Source: Pseudanabaena sp. UBA1465 (GTDB lineage Bacteria; Cyanobacteriota; Cyanobacteriia; Pseudanabaenales; Pseudanabaenaceae). Taken from it: a DNA stretch of 20,483 bases. Every line of letters begins with the position of its first letter. The first letter of the stretch is position 1. Both the position numbers and the translations under genes were made by a program. The stretch is from assembly GCA_002325645.1 (NCBI GenBank), contig DCSN01000105.1:1-20483 (forward strand). The letters are read 5' to 3'. Below the pieces are notes generated by a model that was given only the letters and a program-made list of their open reading frames with translations, searched no databases and was not told where the DNA came from. Positions 13,567 through 19,549 of this stretch are shown here, in pieces.

Positions 13567-13800
13567 AGCGATCGCCTAAATCTTCAGTATCTAACCGCGA
13601 TCGCCTCTCATCAAACCTAAATAAACCCCGATGATCGCGTTGGTACTAAACAATCGGCGATCGCGCATTGCTTGAGGATGCTGATTATGATGGGCGATCA
13701 CTCTTCATGTTACAGAAAATTGCTGGCATTCTCAATCAGAAGGTTGAGATTAAGTTTTCAGCGATCACGTCTTGAGACGAGTTTGGTGTAGTCGCTATTT
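13567..13800 (+). repeat. Mosaic repeat copy B (most complete)
   Basis: The blocks in order are GCGATCGCCTAAATCTTCAG, then HIP1 and CTCTCATCAAACC, then CGCGTTGGTACTAAACAATC, then HIP1, the coding-like block (LLEDADYDGRSLFMLQKIAG to VEIKFSA), a one-base-altered HIP1 (GCGATCAC), and GTCTTGAGACGAGTTTGGTG. It fills most of the 373-base gap between the DUF6887-like and antitoxin genes; the rest is AT-rich. Confidence 0.9.
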
Positions 13801-13827
13801 TTTCAATAAATTTTTTTTCAATAAATT
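13798..13827. repeat. 15-bp perfect tandem repeat
   Basis: Two adjacent copies of TTTTTTCAATAAATT lie at 13798-13812 and 13813-13827, about 90 bases upstream of the antitoxin/PIN pair. They could contribute to promoter curvature or be a simple slippage product. Confidence 0.7.
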
Positions 13828-13913
13828 AAGGGCGATCACTTATTCTCTTGTGCATATCCAACAGAAAAAGCAAGAAAATATGTCAAAATAGTAGCAAGTA
13901 AAGGAGTCAAGCT

Positions 13914-14162
13914 ATGATGACCACCAAAGAAAAGCTAATCCAAGAAATAGAGCGATCGCCAGACCTCGTTGTGGAGGAACTTTTTGATTTTTTGTTACTA
14001 ACTAGAATTAAGCATCATCGCCAACAAGAAACCCGTAAGCCATTTTGGATGTTTATTGAGGAGCTAATTTCGGACATCCCTCAAGAGGTGTTAAATACTA
14101 TGCCTACGGATGGAGCAGAACAGCACGATCATTATCTTTATGGTTCTCCTAAGCGTTCTTAG
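13914..14162 (+). CDS. Antitoxin of a PIN-type pair (DUF2281/VapB-like)
   Basis: These 82 residues start MMTTKEKLIQEIERSPDLVV and end PTDGAEQHDHYLYGSPKRS. The N-terminal helical part resembles DUF2281-type antitoxins. The C-terminal PTDGAEQHDHYxYGxPKR motif is one I recognise from small proteins encoded before PIN toxins. AAGGAG at 13901-13906 is a strong Shine-Dalgarno sequence seven bases before ATG 13914; the second ATG at 13917 is also possible. The PIN gene starts 18 bases after the stop, so the two form an operon. It is expected to bind and block the PIN nuclease. Confidence 0.8.
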   Translation: MMTTKEKLIQEIERSPDLVVEELFDFLLLTRIKHHRQQETRKPFWMFIEELISDIPQEVLNTMPTDGAEQHDHYLYGSPKRS

Positions 14163-14180
14163 GAATCATAAACACAAATC

Positions 14181-14588
14181 ATGAAAATAATCTTTGGTGA
14201 TACCTGCTATTGGATAGCTTTGCTTTTCCCAAAAGACCAATGGCATAAGAACGCGATGATATGTTCGCAAATATACGCGGATGACAAAATCGTAACAACG
14301 GATGGCGTAATTGATGAAGTTCTAAACTATGCTTCTATTCGGGGTAGTTTGATGAGACAGAAATCTCTGGCGATGTGTACGCAAATGCTGCGAGAGCCAA
14401 GTATCCAAGTTGTTAGTTATACTCCCGAATTACGAAAGTTAGGATTTGCACTCTACGAAAACCGACCAGATAAGGGTTATAGTTTAACTGATTGTATCTC
14501 AATGGCTGTCATGCGGGAAAATAATATTCTTGAAGTCCTGACTGCCGATCGTCACTTTCAGCAAGAAGGATTTGCAATTCTTTTTTAG
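14181..14588 (+). CDS. PIN-domain ribonuclease toxin (VapC-like)
   Basis: This is a 135-residue PIN-domain protein. The acidic active-site residues are all visible: Asp7 in IIFGDTCYWIAL, Glu46 in VIDEVLNY, Asp104 in YSLTDCISMAVM, and Asp123 in VLTADRHFQQEGFAIL. PIN toxins are Mg-dependent RNases that cut tRNA, rRNA or mRNA. The protein appears intact and is paired with the antitoxin gene 18 bases upstream. The stop codon TAG at 14586-14588 shares its last base with the first GCGATCGC of repeat copy C, so the repeat begins exactly where the gene ends. Confidence 0.92.
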   Translation: MKIIFGDTCYWIALLFPKDQWHKNAMICSQIYADDKIVTTDGVIDEVLNYASIRGSLMRQKSLAMCTQMLREPSIQVVSYTPELRKLGFALYENRPDKGYSLTDCISMAVMRENNILEVLTADRHFQQEGFAILF

Positions 14589-14815
14589 CGATCGCCTAAA
14601 TCATCAGTATCTAACCGCGATCGCCTCTCATCAAATCCAAAAATCGCGTTGGTACTAAACAATCGGCGATCGCTCTTGCTTGAGGATGCTGATTATGATG
14701 TGCGATCGCTCTTCATGTTACAGAAAATTGCTGGCATTCTCAATCAGAAGGTTGAGATTAAGTTTTCAGCGATCGCTCCTTGAGACGAGTTTGGTGTAGT
14801 CACTGTTTTTTCAGC
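14588..14815 (+). repeat. Mosaic repeat copy C
   Basis: The block order matches copy B: GCGATCGCCTAAATCATCAG, HIP1 plus CTCTCATCAAA, CGCGTTGGTACTAAACAATC, HIP1, the coding-like block (LEDADYDVRSLFMLQKIAGI to VEIKFSA), HIP1, then CTTGAGACGAGTTTGGTG. It is closest to copy B (both read AGILNQKVEIKFSA). It fills the gap between the PIN toxin and the convergent hypothetical gene. Confidence 0.9.
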
Positions 14816-14829
14816 AAATTAAACAGAAG

Positions 14830-15075
14830 TTAGGAATCAGTCGAGATAGAGTCATCTTCGGTAAACTGCTCGATCGCTTCTAGCATTCCCTCTGAGTATG
14901 GCTCTAAGATGGTGGTGCAAACGTGAAGTTCAGCTAGGGCATTACAGAACTCATCGGAATCTGGACTAGCTGTCTCGAGAATATTAATAGCTGCAATCGC
15001 GCGTTTTAGTTGGGGTTGGTATTCTGCCATGTGACGCTTGAGGCGATCAATTGGTTGTTTATAGGCTGTATTCAT
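14830..15075 (-). CDS. Hypothetical protein, third gene of the live PemK locus
   Basis: These 81 residues start MNTAYKQPIDRLKRHMAEYQ, and the protein is helical and acidic towards the end (EAIEQFTEDDSISTDS). The ATG at 15075 lies 17 bases inside the toxin gene. The Met at 15030 (MAEYQPQLKRAIA) is an alternative start and may be the native one, since the first residues are shared with an unrelated gene at the dead locus. No known domain is recognised. Its position after antitoxin and toxin could make it an accessory third component, but nothing in the sequence shows this. Confidence 0.65.
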   Translation of the reverse strand: MNTAYKQPIDRLKRHMAEYQPQLKRAIAAINILETASPDSDEFCNALAELHVCTTILEPYSEGMLEAIEQFTEDDSISTDS

Positions 15076-15409
15076 TTTGGGTCAAATAGTGGGCTAGGTT
15101 GGCGATAAGGCGTTGATACCTCTCTATGGAAATGTTGCCGATCGCTCCAATTACGTTTTTATTAGGGATGACGGTTAGAAAGCTTAATCGGATGACAGAA
15201 GGACTAGTTAAGCCACTTAATTCAAAGTCAGTATCATTAGGAGAAATTATTTCGTCAAAATTGGGAATATATTGCTTTAGTTGGGTACTTATTCCACAAA
15301 CTAAAAGGTCTTGATATTTTGGCATTTTCCTGAGAATTAATGCAGGACGATTTTTGATGGCTCCATTGGATTGTGGAATAGGGGTAAGAATAATTTTACT
15401 TTCTTGCAT
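15059..15409 (-). CDS. PemK/MazF-type toxin
   Basis: The intact 116-residue protein reads KIILTPIPQSNGAIKNRPAL, with an RPALIL core as in MazF/PemK, then VCGISTQLKQYIPNFDEII, SGLTSPSVIRLSFLTVIPNK and GAIGNISIERYQRLIANLAHYL. The fold suggests a cytoplasmic mRNA interferase or related ribonuclease, of a lineage distinct from the mazF at 11605. ATG 15409 overlaps the antitoxin's 3' end by 14 bases, so translation is coupled. A nearly identical but dead copy lies at 10734-11084; comparison of the two shows this copy has no lesion. Confidence 0.88.
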   Translation of the reverse strand: MQESKIILTPIPQSNGAIKNRPALILRKMPKYQDLLVCGISTQLKQYIPNFDEIISPNDTDFELSGLTSPSVIRLSFLTVIPNKNVIGAIGNISIERYQRLIANLAHYLTQNEYSL

Positions 15410-15662
15410 AATTGCTGTTGTGTTCCTTGATTAGCTCTAATGGGTATTCAGGTTCATCTTCTCCATAGCATTGTTCTAAATTCTGTAAAGAGAAGGATTC
15501 CAGATTATCTTCTTGTTGAGATAGGTTGCTATCAATGTTGATGGAATTAATGATTTGTTGCCAAAGTTCAACGGGGACAATTACATCGATTGTTTTGCCT
15601 TCGATGTTGGTGACGTAGCGGATACGGTTATCTGTTAGTGCGTTTGGTGTTGCGATCGCCAT
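15396..15662 (-). CDS. Antitoxin of the PemK-type pair
   Basis: I place the start at ATG 15662 because AGAGG at 15676-15672 lies nine bases upstream; a longer frame to 15737 runs into repeat copy D. The 88-residue protein MAIATPNALTDNRIRYVTNI has a short N-terminal beta-rich part (RIRYVTNIEGKTIDVIVPVE, possibly DNA-binding), then an acidic C-terminal tail, NLEQCYGEDEPEYPLELIKE, likely to bind the toxin. The stop overlaps the toxin start. Its tail is shared with the truncated antitoxin at 11071-11292. Confidence 0.82.
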   Translation of the reverse strand: MAIATPNALTDNRIRYVTNIEGKTIDVIVPVELWQQIINSINIDSNLSQQEDNLESFSLQNLEQCYGEDEPEYPLELIKEHNSNYARK

Positions 15663-15698
15663 GATGATCATCCTCTTATCATAGTTATATTTTATACC

Positions 15699-15898
15699 GC
15701 CGATCACTAAATCTACAATGCGATCGCCTCTCATCAAACCTAGACAAAACCCGCGATCGCTCTTGCTTGAGGATGCTGATTATGATTTGCGATCGCTGTC
15801 AATGTTACAGAAAAATGCGGTTGCTCTCAATCAGAAGGTTGAGATTAAGTTTTCAGCGATCGCGTCTTGAGACGAGTTTGGTGTAGTTGCTGTTTTAA
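15699..15898 (+). repeat. Mosaic repeat copy D
   Basis: The first block is degenerate (CGATCACTAAATCTACA). HIP1 plus CTCTCATCAAACC follows, then directly HIP1 and TTGCTTGAGGATGCTGATTA, so the TTGGTACTAAACAATCG block is missing between two HIP1 octamers. The coding-like block (LEDADYDLRSLSMLQKNAVA to VEIKFSA), HIP1 and GTCTTGAGACGAGTTTGGTG complete it. It separates the RelE operon end from the PemK-type antitoxin start. Confidence 0.88.
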
Positions 15899-15901
15899 GC
15901 T

Positions 15902-16246
15902 TTATTCATAGTTAGTCAGAATACGGCGAATTTCTGCGGCTGGGATATTTGACTGCTCAGATTTTGAGTAAATCGTAACTAGGAAAACGGATGTAGCTGT
16001 TTTGATGTAGTAAATGACTCTGTAACCCGCACTTTTACCTTTTTTGTTGTCTCGATTCTTAATCCGCAATTTGTAAACTGTATAGCCAACGTTAGCAATT
16101 TGATCGCCTTGGAAGTTTCCTGCTTGGAGATCGTCAAGAACTGGCTGTAAGTCTGCGCGAATATTACGATACTTTTTTGATAAATTGCGAAGTTTACTTT
16201 TAAACTCTTCTGAGAATTTAAGTTCAACTAGTGGATCAATCGACAT
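15902..16246 (-). CDS. RelE/ParE-family toxin
   Basis: From ATG 16246 the product is 114 residues: MSIDPLVELKFSEEFKSKLR followed by NLSKKYRNIRADLQ. A longer frame from 16288 is possible, but it would overlap the antitoxin by 53 bases instead of 11. The RelE/ParE pattern is clear: an N-terminal beta strand and two basic helices, then QIANVGYTVYKLRIKNRD, KSAGYRVIYYIKTATSVFLV and TIYSKSEQSNI near the C-terminus. Lys and Arg residues replace classical acid-base catalysts, as in many RelE toxins. Such proteins cut mRNA in the ribosomal A-site or poison gyrase; the subfamily cannot be decided. It is the last gene of a four-gene leftward TA operon. Confidence 0.88.
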   Translation of the reverse strand: MSIDPLVELKFSEEFKSKLRNLSKKYRNIRADLQPVLDDLQAGNFQGDQIANVGYTVYKLRIKNRDNKKGKSAGYRVIYYIKTATSVFLVTIYSKSEQSNIPAAEIRRILTNYE

Positions 16247-16511
16247 CGATTCCATCCCATAGTTCTGAAATTGGCTTAGTTCTGCCATTCATTACGTCAT
16301 CCCAACCACGCCGAAAACTTTCTACCGCAGGTTCGACTTCCTGTGAGGTTTCTTGAGAAGAAAGGTTTTGAGTTTTTTGTTGAGTTACGGCAATATCTCG
16401 ATCTAATAGTTCTCGCAGTTTGATTTTCTCGCGCAGTTCTAGGGAACTCATCATTTCTATGAGAGCTTTAAAAGGAAGAGATAGATTTACTTTTACTTGT
16501 GTGCGTTTCAT
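16236..16511 (-). CDS. Antitoxin of the RelE-type pair
   Basis: This 91-residue protein starts MKRTQVKVNLSLPFKALIEM, followed by a helical region (LELREKIKLRELLDRDI), a Gln/Ser-rich linker, and the tail SFRRGWDDVMNGRTKPISEL then WDGIDVD, which I recognise from antitoxins of cyanobacterial RelE-type pairs. The tail should wrap the toxin. The stop TGA overlaps the toxin ATG by 11 bases. The start lies 16 bases downstream of the MazF-type toxin stop, so the two TA pairs are probably one transcript. Confidence 0.8.
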   Translation of the reverse strand: MKRTQVKVNLSLPFKALIEMMSSLELREKIKLRELLDRDIAVTQQKTQNLSSQETSQEVEPAVESFRRGWDDVMNGRTKPISELWDGIDVD

Positions 16512-16527
16512 ATTTGGTTTAAATCCT

Positions 16528-16884
16528 CTATGTTAACTCTAGTGCTGCCTTTAAACAGTCGTTGACTTTTTGGAGTGATGAATTAGGCAACCGTCCCAAT
16601 TTCCGTAGAATCTTATCTTTGTCGAGTGTAAGTAAATTGACACAGTTAATAACGGAATCTTGTCTTAATCCAGATTGTTGTCCTTCATGGGTTGCCATCT
16701 TGATTAATAATTGCGTTGGTTCTAAAGAGCGTTGGGTTTGGCTTGTGACTTGGACTACGATTGTGTTTTTGAGCCGTTGATTGTCGCGATCGTTCTGGAT
16801 TACAAGGACTGGACGAACTTTAGTTTCACTACTCGAAGTATAGGGATAATCAACTAACACAATATCTCCGCGTTGAATATTCAT
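16528..16884 (-). CDS. PemK/MazF-family toxin
   Basis: These 118 residues carry MNIQRGDIVLVDYPYTSSSE, the conserved KVRPVLVIQNDRDNQRL substrate-loop arginine region, NTIVVQVTSQ, and GLRQDSVINCVNLLTLDKDK with the usual threonine/serine/aspartate context of MazF active sites. The product is a cytoplasmic mRNA interferase candidate, from a lineage different from mazF at 11605 and the PemK copies at 10734 and 15059. The start ATG overlaps the upstream antitoxin stop in the ATGA arrangement, showing translational coupling. Confidence 0.92.
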   Translation of the reverse strand: MNIQRGDIVLVDYPYTSSSETKVRPVLVIQNDRDNQRLKNTIVVQVTSQTQRSLEPTQLLIKMATHEGQQSGLRQDSVINCVNLLTLDKDKILRKLGRLPNSSLQKVNDCLKAALELT

Positions 16885-17147
16885 GATTGTCTGCGCGGAT
16901 CGAGATCGTTGTATATATCCATTGCTGGATCGTCCCAGCCTTCTTTTCCGAAGGTTTCCATTACAGGAAGATACATATCTTGCAAGAATTGATTATTCTG
17001 TTCTTCGATTAAAAGTGCTTTTATTTTTGCATATACTTCTTCGCGAATAAGTACATAGGTTATTGCTGTTTCTGGGTCAATCGCACGAGGAGGAGTTTCG
17101 ACCTGTTTGATGACATCTTGCCTTTGTTCAAAAGTTAGTTCGATCAT
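16881..17147 (-). CDS. Antitoxin of the MazF-type pair
   Basis: This 88-residue protein starts MIELTFEQRQDVIKQVETPP. It contains RAIDPETAITYVLIREEVYA, a Phd/YefM-like or related beta-strand followed by a helix, and ends FGKEGWDDPAMDIYNDLDPR. The WDDPAMDxYxDLDPRR tail is typical of antitoxins before PemK-type toxins. ATGA overlap with the toxin is seen at 16881-16884. It is the first gene of the leftward four-gene operon (antitoxin, toxin, antitoxin, toxin), so its product probably represses the whole unit. Confidence 0.8.
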   Translation of the reverse strand: MIELTFEQRQDVIKQVETPPRAIDPETAITYVLIREEVYAKIKALLIEEQNNQFLQDMYLPVMETFGKEGWDDPAMDIYNDLDPRRQS

Positions 17148-17192
17148 GTTGGCAGTCTCTATTTCTTGTAGTTAGTATTTTAGGATTTTTTC

Positions 17193-17699
17193 TTAATCGA
17201 TAGACAAAGATGGATTATTCTCTGTAACTTCTAAGACTTCATTATTCAAACTAACTTCTGATGAAGCAGGTGCAACAATACGCATATCGACATCAATAAT
17301 AATCTGGTTATTCTCAAAACTAATTTTTGCTTTTTTAACTAGCAAATCTACAGGTGACGAGCTTTTAAATTGAACGGAAGGGATAGATTTGTTTCTATAA
17401 CCAGCACCTTCAAGCCATTCAGTAATATTTCTCCAGTTATCTACTTTCCCGTTAGACTTCCCCACTAAATTTTTGACATATTGGTATAAGGTACTACAAA
17501 GATCGACTTCTACACCTTTGACACTTTTACTCAGCTTTTCGGCAATTTCTGATGGACTATGACCAGAGAGCAAGCCTCTCAAATGCAATTTTTCTACAGG
17601 AGTTAGTCTTCTACCCTTCGCTGAAGCTAGATCGGTATATAGGGTTTCTAAGTCCCAATCTGTAAAAACTTGCGTAAACTGGTCATCAGTAAGTGTCAT
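17193..17699 (-). CDS. HTH-domain protein with C-terminal beta domain
   Basis: At 168 residues, the N-terminal part (about 25-80) reads GRRLTPVEKLHLRGLLSGHS then PSEIAEKLSKSVKGVEVDLC, a LuxR-like helix-turn-helix (SxxEIAxxLxxSxxxVxxxL) that in cyanobacteria also occurs at the N-terminus of large AAA-like or signalling proteins. Here it stands alone, followed by a WRNITEWLEGAGYR segment and a probable beta-sandwich (KAKISFENNQIIIDVDMRIV). AGG sits eight bases before ATG 17699. It could be a DNA-binding regulator; the CTAAC/GTTAG half-sites in its upstream region may be its operator. Confidence 0.7.
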   Translation of the reverse strand: MTLTDDQFTQVFTDWDLETLYTDLASAKGRRLTPVEKLHLRGLLSGHSPSEIAEKLSKSVKGVEVDLCSTLYQYVKNLVGKSNGKVDNWRNITEWLEGAGYRNKSIPSVQFKSSSPVDLLVKKAKISFENNQIIIDVDMRIVAPASSEVSLNNEVLEVTENNPSLSID

Positions 17700-17719
17700 A
17701 AATATTACCTGAGTAAATT

Positions 17720-17778
17720 CCTAACTAAATCCTAACATAACTATTACCTAGAGTTAGGTGTGGATTAACTAAAGTTAG
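17720..17778. promoter_or_regulatory. Four phased CTAAC/GTTAG half-sites upstream of the HTH gene
   Basis: CTAAC occurs at 17721-17725 and 17732-17736 (11 bases apart). Its complement GTTAG occurs at 17753-17757 and 17774-17778 (21 bases apart). The spacings are close to one and two helical turns, which suits a dimeric regulator binding one face of the helix. Autoregulation by the adjacent HTH protein is inferred. Confidence 0.4.
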
Positions 17779-17801
17779 CCTAAGATCAGTATGTTGTCCT
17801 A

Positions 17802-17967
17802 CTTAGTGGTGCAAAAAAGTCTGGAAACCCCCATTATGTCGTAGTCTCAACCTAAGACACATTTTAATACCTTTTATTCAAAGCCTTGTAAATAGGCTGT
17901 TTCAAGAGGCTATTTTACCTGAATAAAATCTCAAATGAGATCTCAAAAAGTTTTCTGCACCACTAAG
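17802..17967. mobile_element. MITE-like element with 12-bp terminal inverted repeats
   Basis: CTTAGTGGTGCA at 17802-17813 is mirrored exactly by TGCACCACTAAG at 17956-17967, and the match continues imperfectly inward through an A-rich stretch. The 166-bp interior has no open frame of note. There is no clear target-site duplication beside the ends. It could be a non-autonomous insertion element; no matching transposase is in the window. Confidence 0.55.
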
Positions 17968-17996
17968 CTTTTAAATAATGAATGGAGAAGCAAAAA

Positions 17997-18143
17997 ATGG
18001 GTGAAGAAATACTTATGTGGTTGGGGTTGTTCGCTGTTCTTGGATTGATTGCTGGGATAGTAATTTTCTTTGGCGGCAACCCATCTACCTTTTTTCAGAT
18101 CCTTTTAGTTCTCTGTTTTATCGGAAGTATACTACGCAGATAA
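17997..18143 (+). CDS. Small membrane protein, 48 residues
   Basis: ATG 17997 is preceded by GGAG at 17984-17987, nine bases upstream, a strong Shine-Dalgarno sequence. The product is MGEEILMWLGLFAVLGLIAG, then IVIFFGGNPSTFFQILLVLC, then FIGSILRR. Two hydrophobic segments are separated by a short GGNPST turn and followed by a basic end, giving a hairpin membrane topology. It stands 29 bases after the MITE-like element and 33 bases before the next gene, all on the plus strand, so it probably leads this gene cluster. No family is recognised. Confidence 0.6.
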   Translation: MGEEILMWLGLFAVLGLIAGIVIFFGGNPSTFFQILLVLCFIGSILRR

Positions 18144-18176
18144 TTCATTTTTAAGTTTTTTTAATAATACATTGAT

Positions 18177-18491
18177 ATGAAGATAAACGAAGTCAATAAT
18201 CAAGTCGTAATCTATAGAGATTCTAGGGACATAATTCATCCGACTTTAGAGGACATACATGAATTTTATGTGTCCGATGAAGTTGCCAATGAACTGCGTG
18301 CAAAATACAAAGGTGGTGACTATTGGGCATTAACCATAGGAACATGGAATGATAAATTCCCAGAAGAGTATGAGTGGGAAATGATAGAAGATGATCGGGC
18401 TATTCTTCGTACCCCAGTTATTAAAGGGACTATTAAACATGAAAATAACACGCCAATTTTGGCATTATATTCTGAAAGAGAGTTTAATTAG
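18177..18491 (+). CDS. Uncharacterised acidic protein
   Basis: The 104-residue protein contains TLEDIHEFYVSDEVANELRA, then GGDYWALTIGTWNDKFPEEY, EWEMIEDDRAILRTPVIKG and NTPILALYSEREFN. It is strongly acidic with no signal peptide or membrane segment. I do not recognise a family. The size, acidity and position just before a lipoprotein gene would fit an immunity-type or adaptor protein, but this is only a guess. It sits three bases before the lipoprotein gene, so the two are translated from one message. The start ATG has no strong Shine-Dalgarno sequence. Confidence 0.7.
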   Translation: MKINEVNNQVVIYRDSRDIIHPTLEDIHEFYVSDEVANELRAKYKGGDYWALTIGTWNDKFPEEYEWEMIEDDRAILRTPVIKGTIKHENNTPILALYSEREFN

Positions 18492-18494
18492 ACA

Positions 18495-18917
18495 ATGCGT
18501 ATAACAACAAATTTGATAGCCTGCGTTGTTGCTGTTCAACTTGCAATAGGATGTAGTGCCTCTTTGTCAGATCAATGTAAACAACTTGACGAAGCGTATC
18601 TTGCTAACAGAGATTTATGGATTGCTGCTAACAGTGAAACTGATTACGATAAAAGCAACGAAATGACATCAAGATATTATGATCGACAAGCAACAAAGGT
18701 TGAGAGTTTTATTCTTTTGGATAAAAGGCTTAAAGTAGTTCAAAAGGCATATGTTGAATATCTTAGAAACTCGTCTAAATATTCTTTAGATCCAAGTGGT
18801 AAAAAATTGAAGGGTTGGGATAAAAAGATTCAAAACACAAAATATGGAGCCAAATTACTAGATGATATTGGAGATATAAGTAATGAATTCGAGCGTATTT
18901 GTGGGATGCCACTCTAA
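18495..18917 (+). CDS. Putative lipoprotein
   Basis: This 140-residue protein has an N-terminal signal of the lipoprotein type: MRITTNLIACVVAVQLAIGC, with a lipobox LAIG-Cys at residue 20. The mature part is helical and charged (YDRQATKVESFILLDKRLKV), with a second Cys in QCKQLDEAYL and a third near the C-terminus (FERICGMPL), which could form a disulphide in the periplasm. No known domain is recognised. It starts three bases after the acidic-protein gene stop, and GAGAGAG lies somewhat far upstream as a possible ribosome binding site. Confidence 0.75.
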   Translation: MRITTNLIACVVAVQLAIGCSASLSDQCKQLDEAYLANRDLWIAANSETDYDKSNEMTSRYYDRQATKVESFILLDKRLKVVQKAYVEYLRNSSKYSLDPSGKKLKGWDKKIQNTKYGAKLLDDIGDISNEFERICGMPL

Positions 18918-18952
18918 ACAATTGAACTTCTGAATACAACCAAAATATATTT

Positions 18953-19525
18953 ATGGAAGAAATTGAAGAATGGTTCATCGACTTAACGAATATGCAAGTA
19001 CTCGGATTGGGAATTCTGAGTTATTTTGTTTGTATGTTTATTCTTTTGTTTTGTATTTTTGCTCTCAGATTTGATGTTATTTTTTCTTGTATTCTAGGTG
19101 TTCTACCATCCGTATATTTTGCATACTTAGGTAAAGTAAGAATATCATATATTTTATCTCAAGTAGCACAGAAAAAAGAACAAATCAGGAAAAACTATGA
19201 ATCATCAAGAAATAAATTGAGGCAACAACCAAGTAATAATCAATTACGGGAGAAGGCTTTACAAGCTGGAAGAGAATATTATAAAAGCTTGAGAAATGGA
19301 GTATTAAGTATTTATGATGAACAAGCTATTACAAATGATTTAGCGGCTGTAGCTCCTGTCTCTCAAATAAATAATACCGTTCAACCGAATATCAATAAAG
19401 CTGACGATAACAGTCAATCTGATATTGTCGCAAAGTTGGAAAAATTGAACCTGTTAAAAGATAAAGGAATGATTACTGAGTCCGAGTTTGAAGCTAAGAA
19501 AAAAGATTTGATTGATAGGATGTAA
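18953..19525 (+). CDS. Membrane protein with C-terminal SHOCT domain (copy 1)
   Basis: This is a 190-residue protein. The N-terminal third has two hydrophobic segments (LGILSYFVCMFILLFCIFAL and FDVIFSCILGVLPSVYFAYL). A basic helical stretch and QLREKALQAGREYYKSLRNG follow, then a linker. The last 30-35 residues, DIVAKLEKLNLLKDKGMITE then SEFEAKKKDLIDRM, are a SHOCT domain (short C-terminal oligomerisation helix pair). Proteins of this type are membrane-anchored with a cytoplasmic SHOCT tail, and their functions are mostly unknown. The next gene is a tandem paralogue sharing the second half almost identically. Confidence 0.8.
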   Translation: MEEIEEWFIDLTNMQVLGLGILSYFVCMFILLFCIFALRFDVIFSCILGVLPSVYFAYLGKVRISYILSQVAQKKEQIRKNYESSRNKLRQQPSNNQLREKALQAGREYYKSLRNGVLSIYDEQAITNDLAAVAPVSQINNTVQPNINKADDNSQSDIVAKLEKLNLLKDKGMITESEFEAKKKDLIDRM

Positions 19526-19549
19526 GGATTAATTCAGGTAGGGGCAAAC

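Noticed and set aside
11191..15898. CRISPR array
   Set aside because: The repeats are long, variable, HIP1-jointed and separated by whole genes rather than short unique spacers; no cas gene is present.
18775..18978. 67-codon minus-strand frame
   Set aside because: Antisense to the lipoprotein gene and without ribosome binding site or family features.
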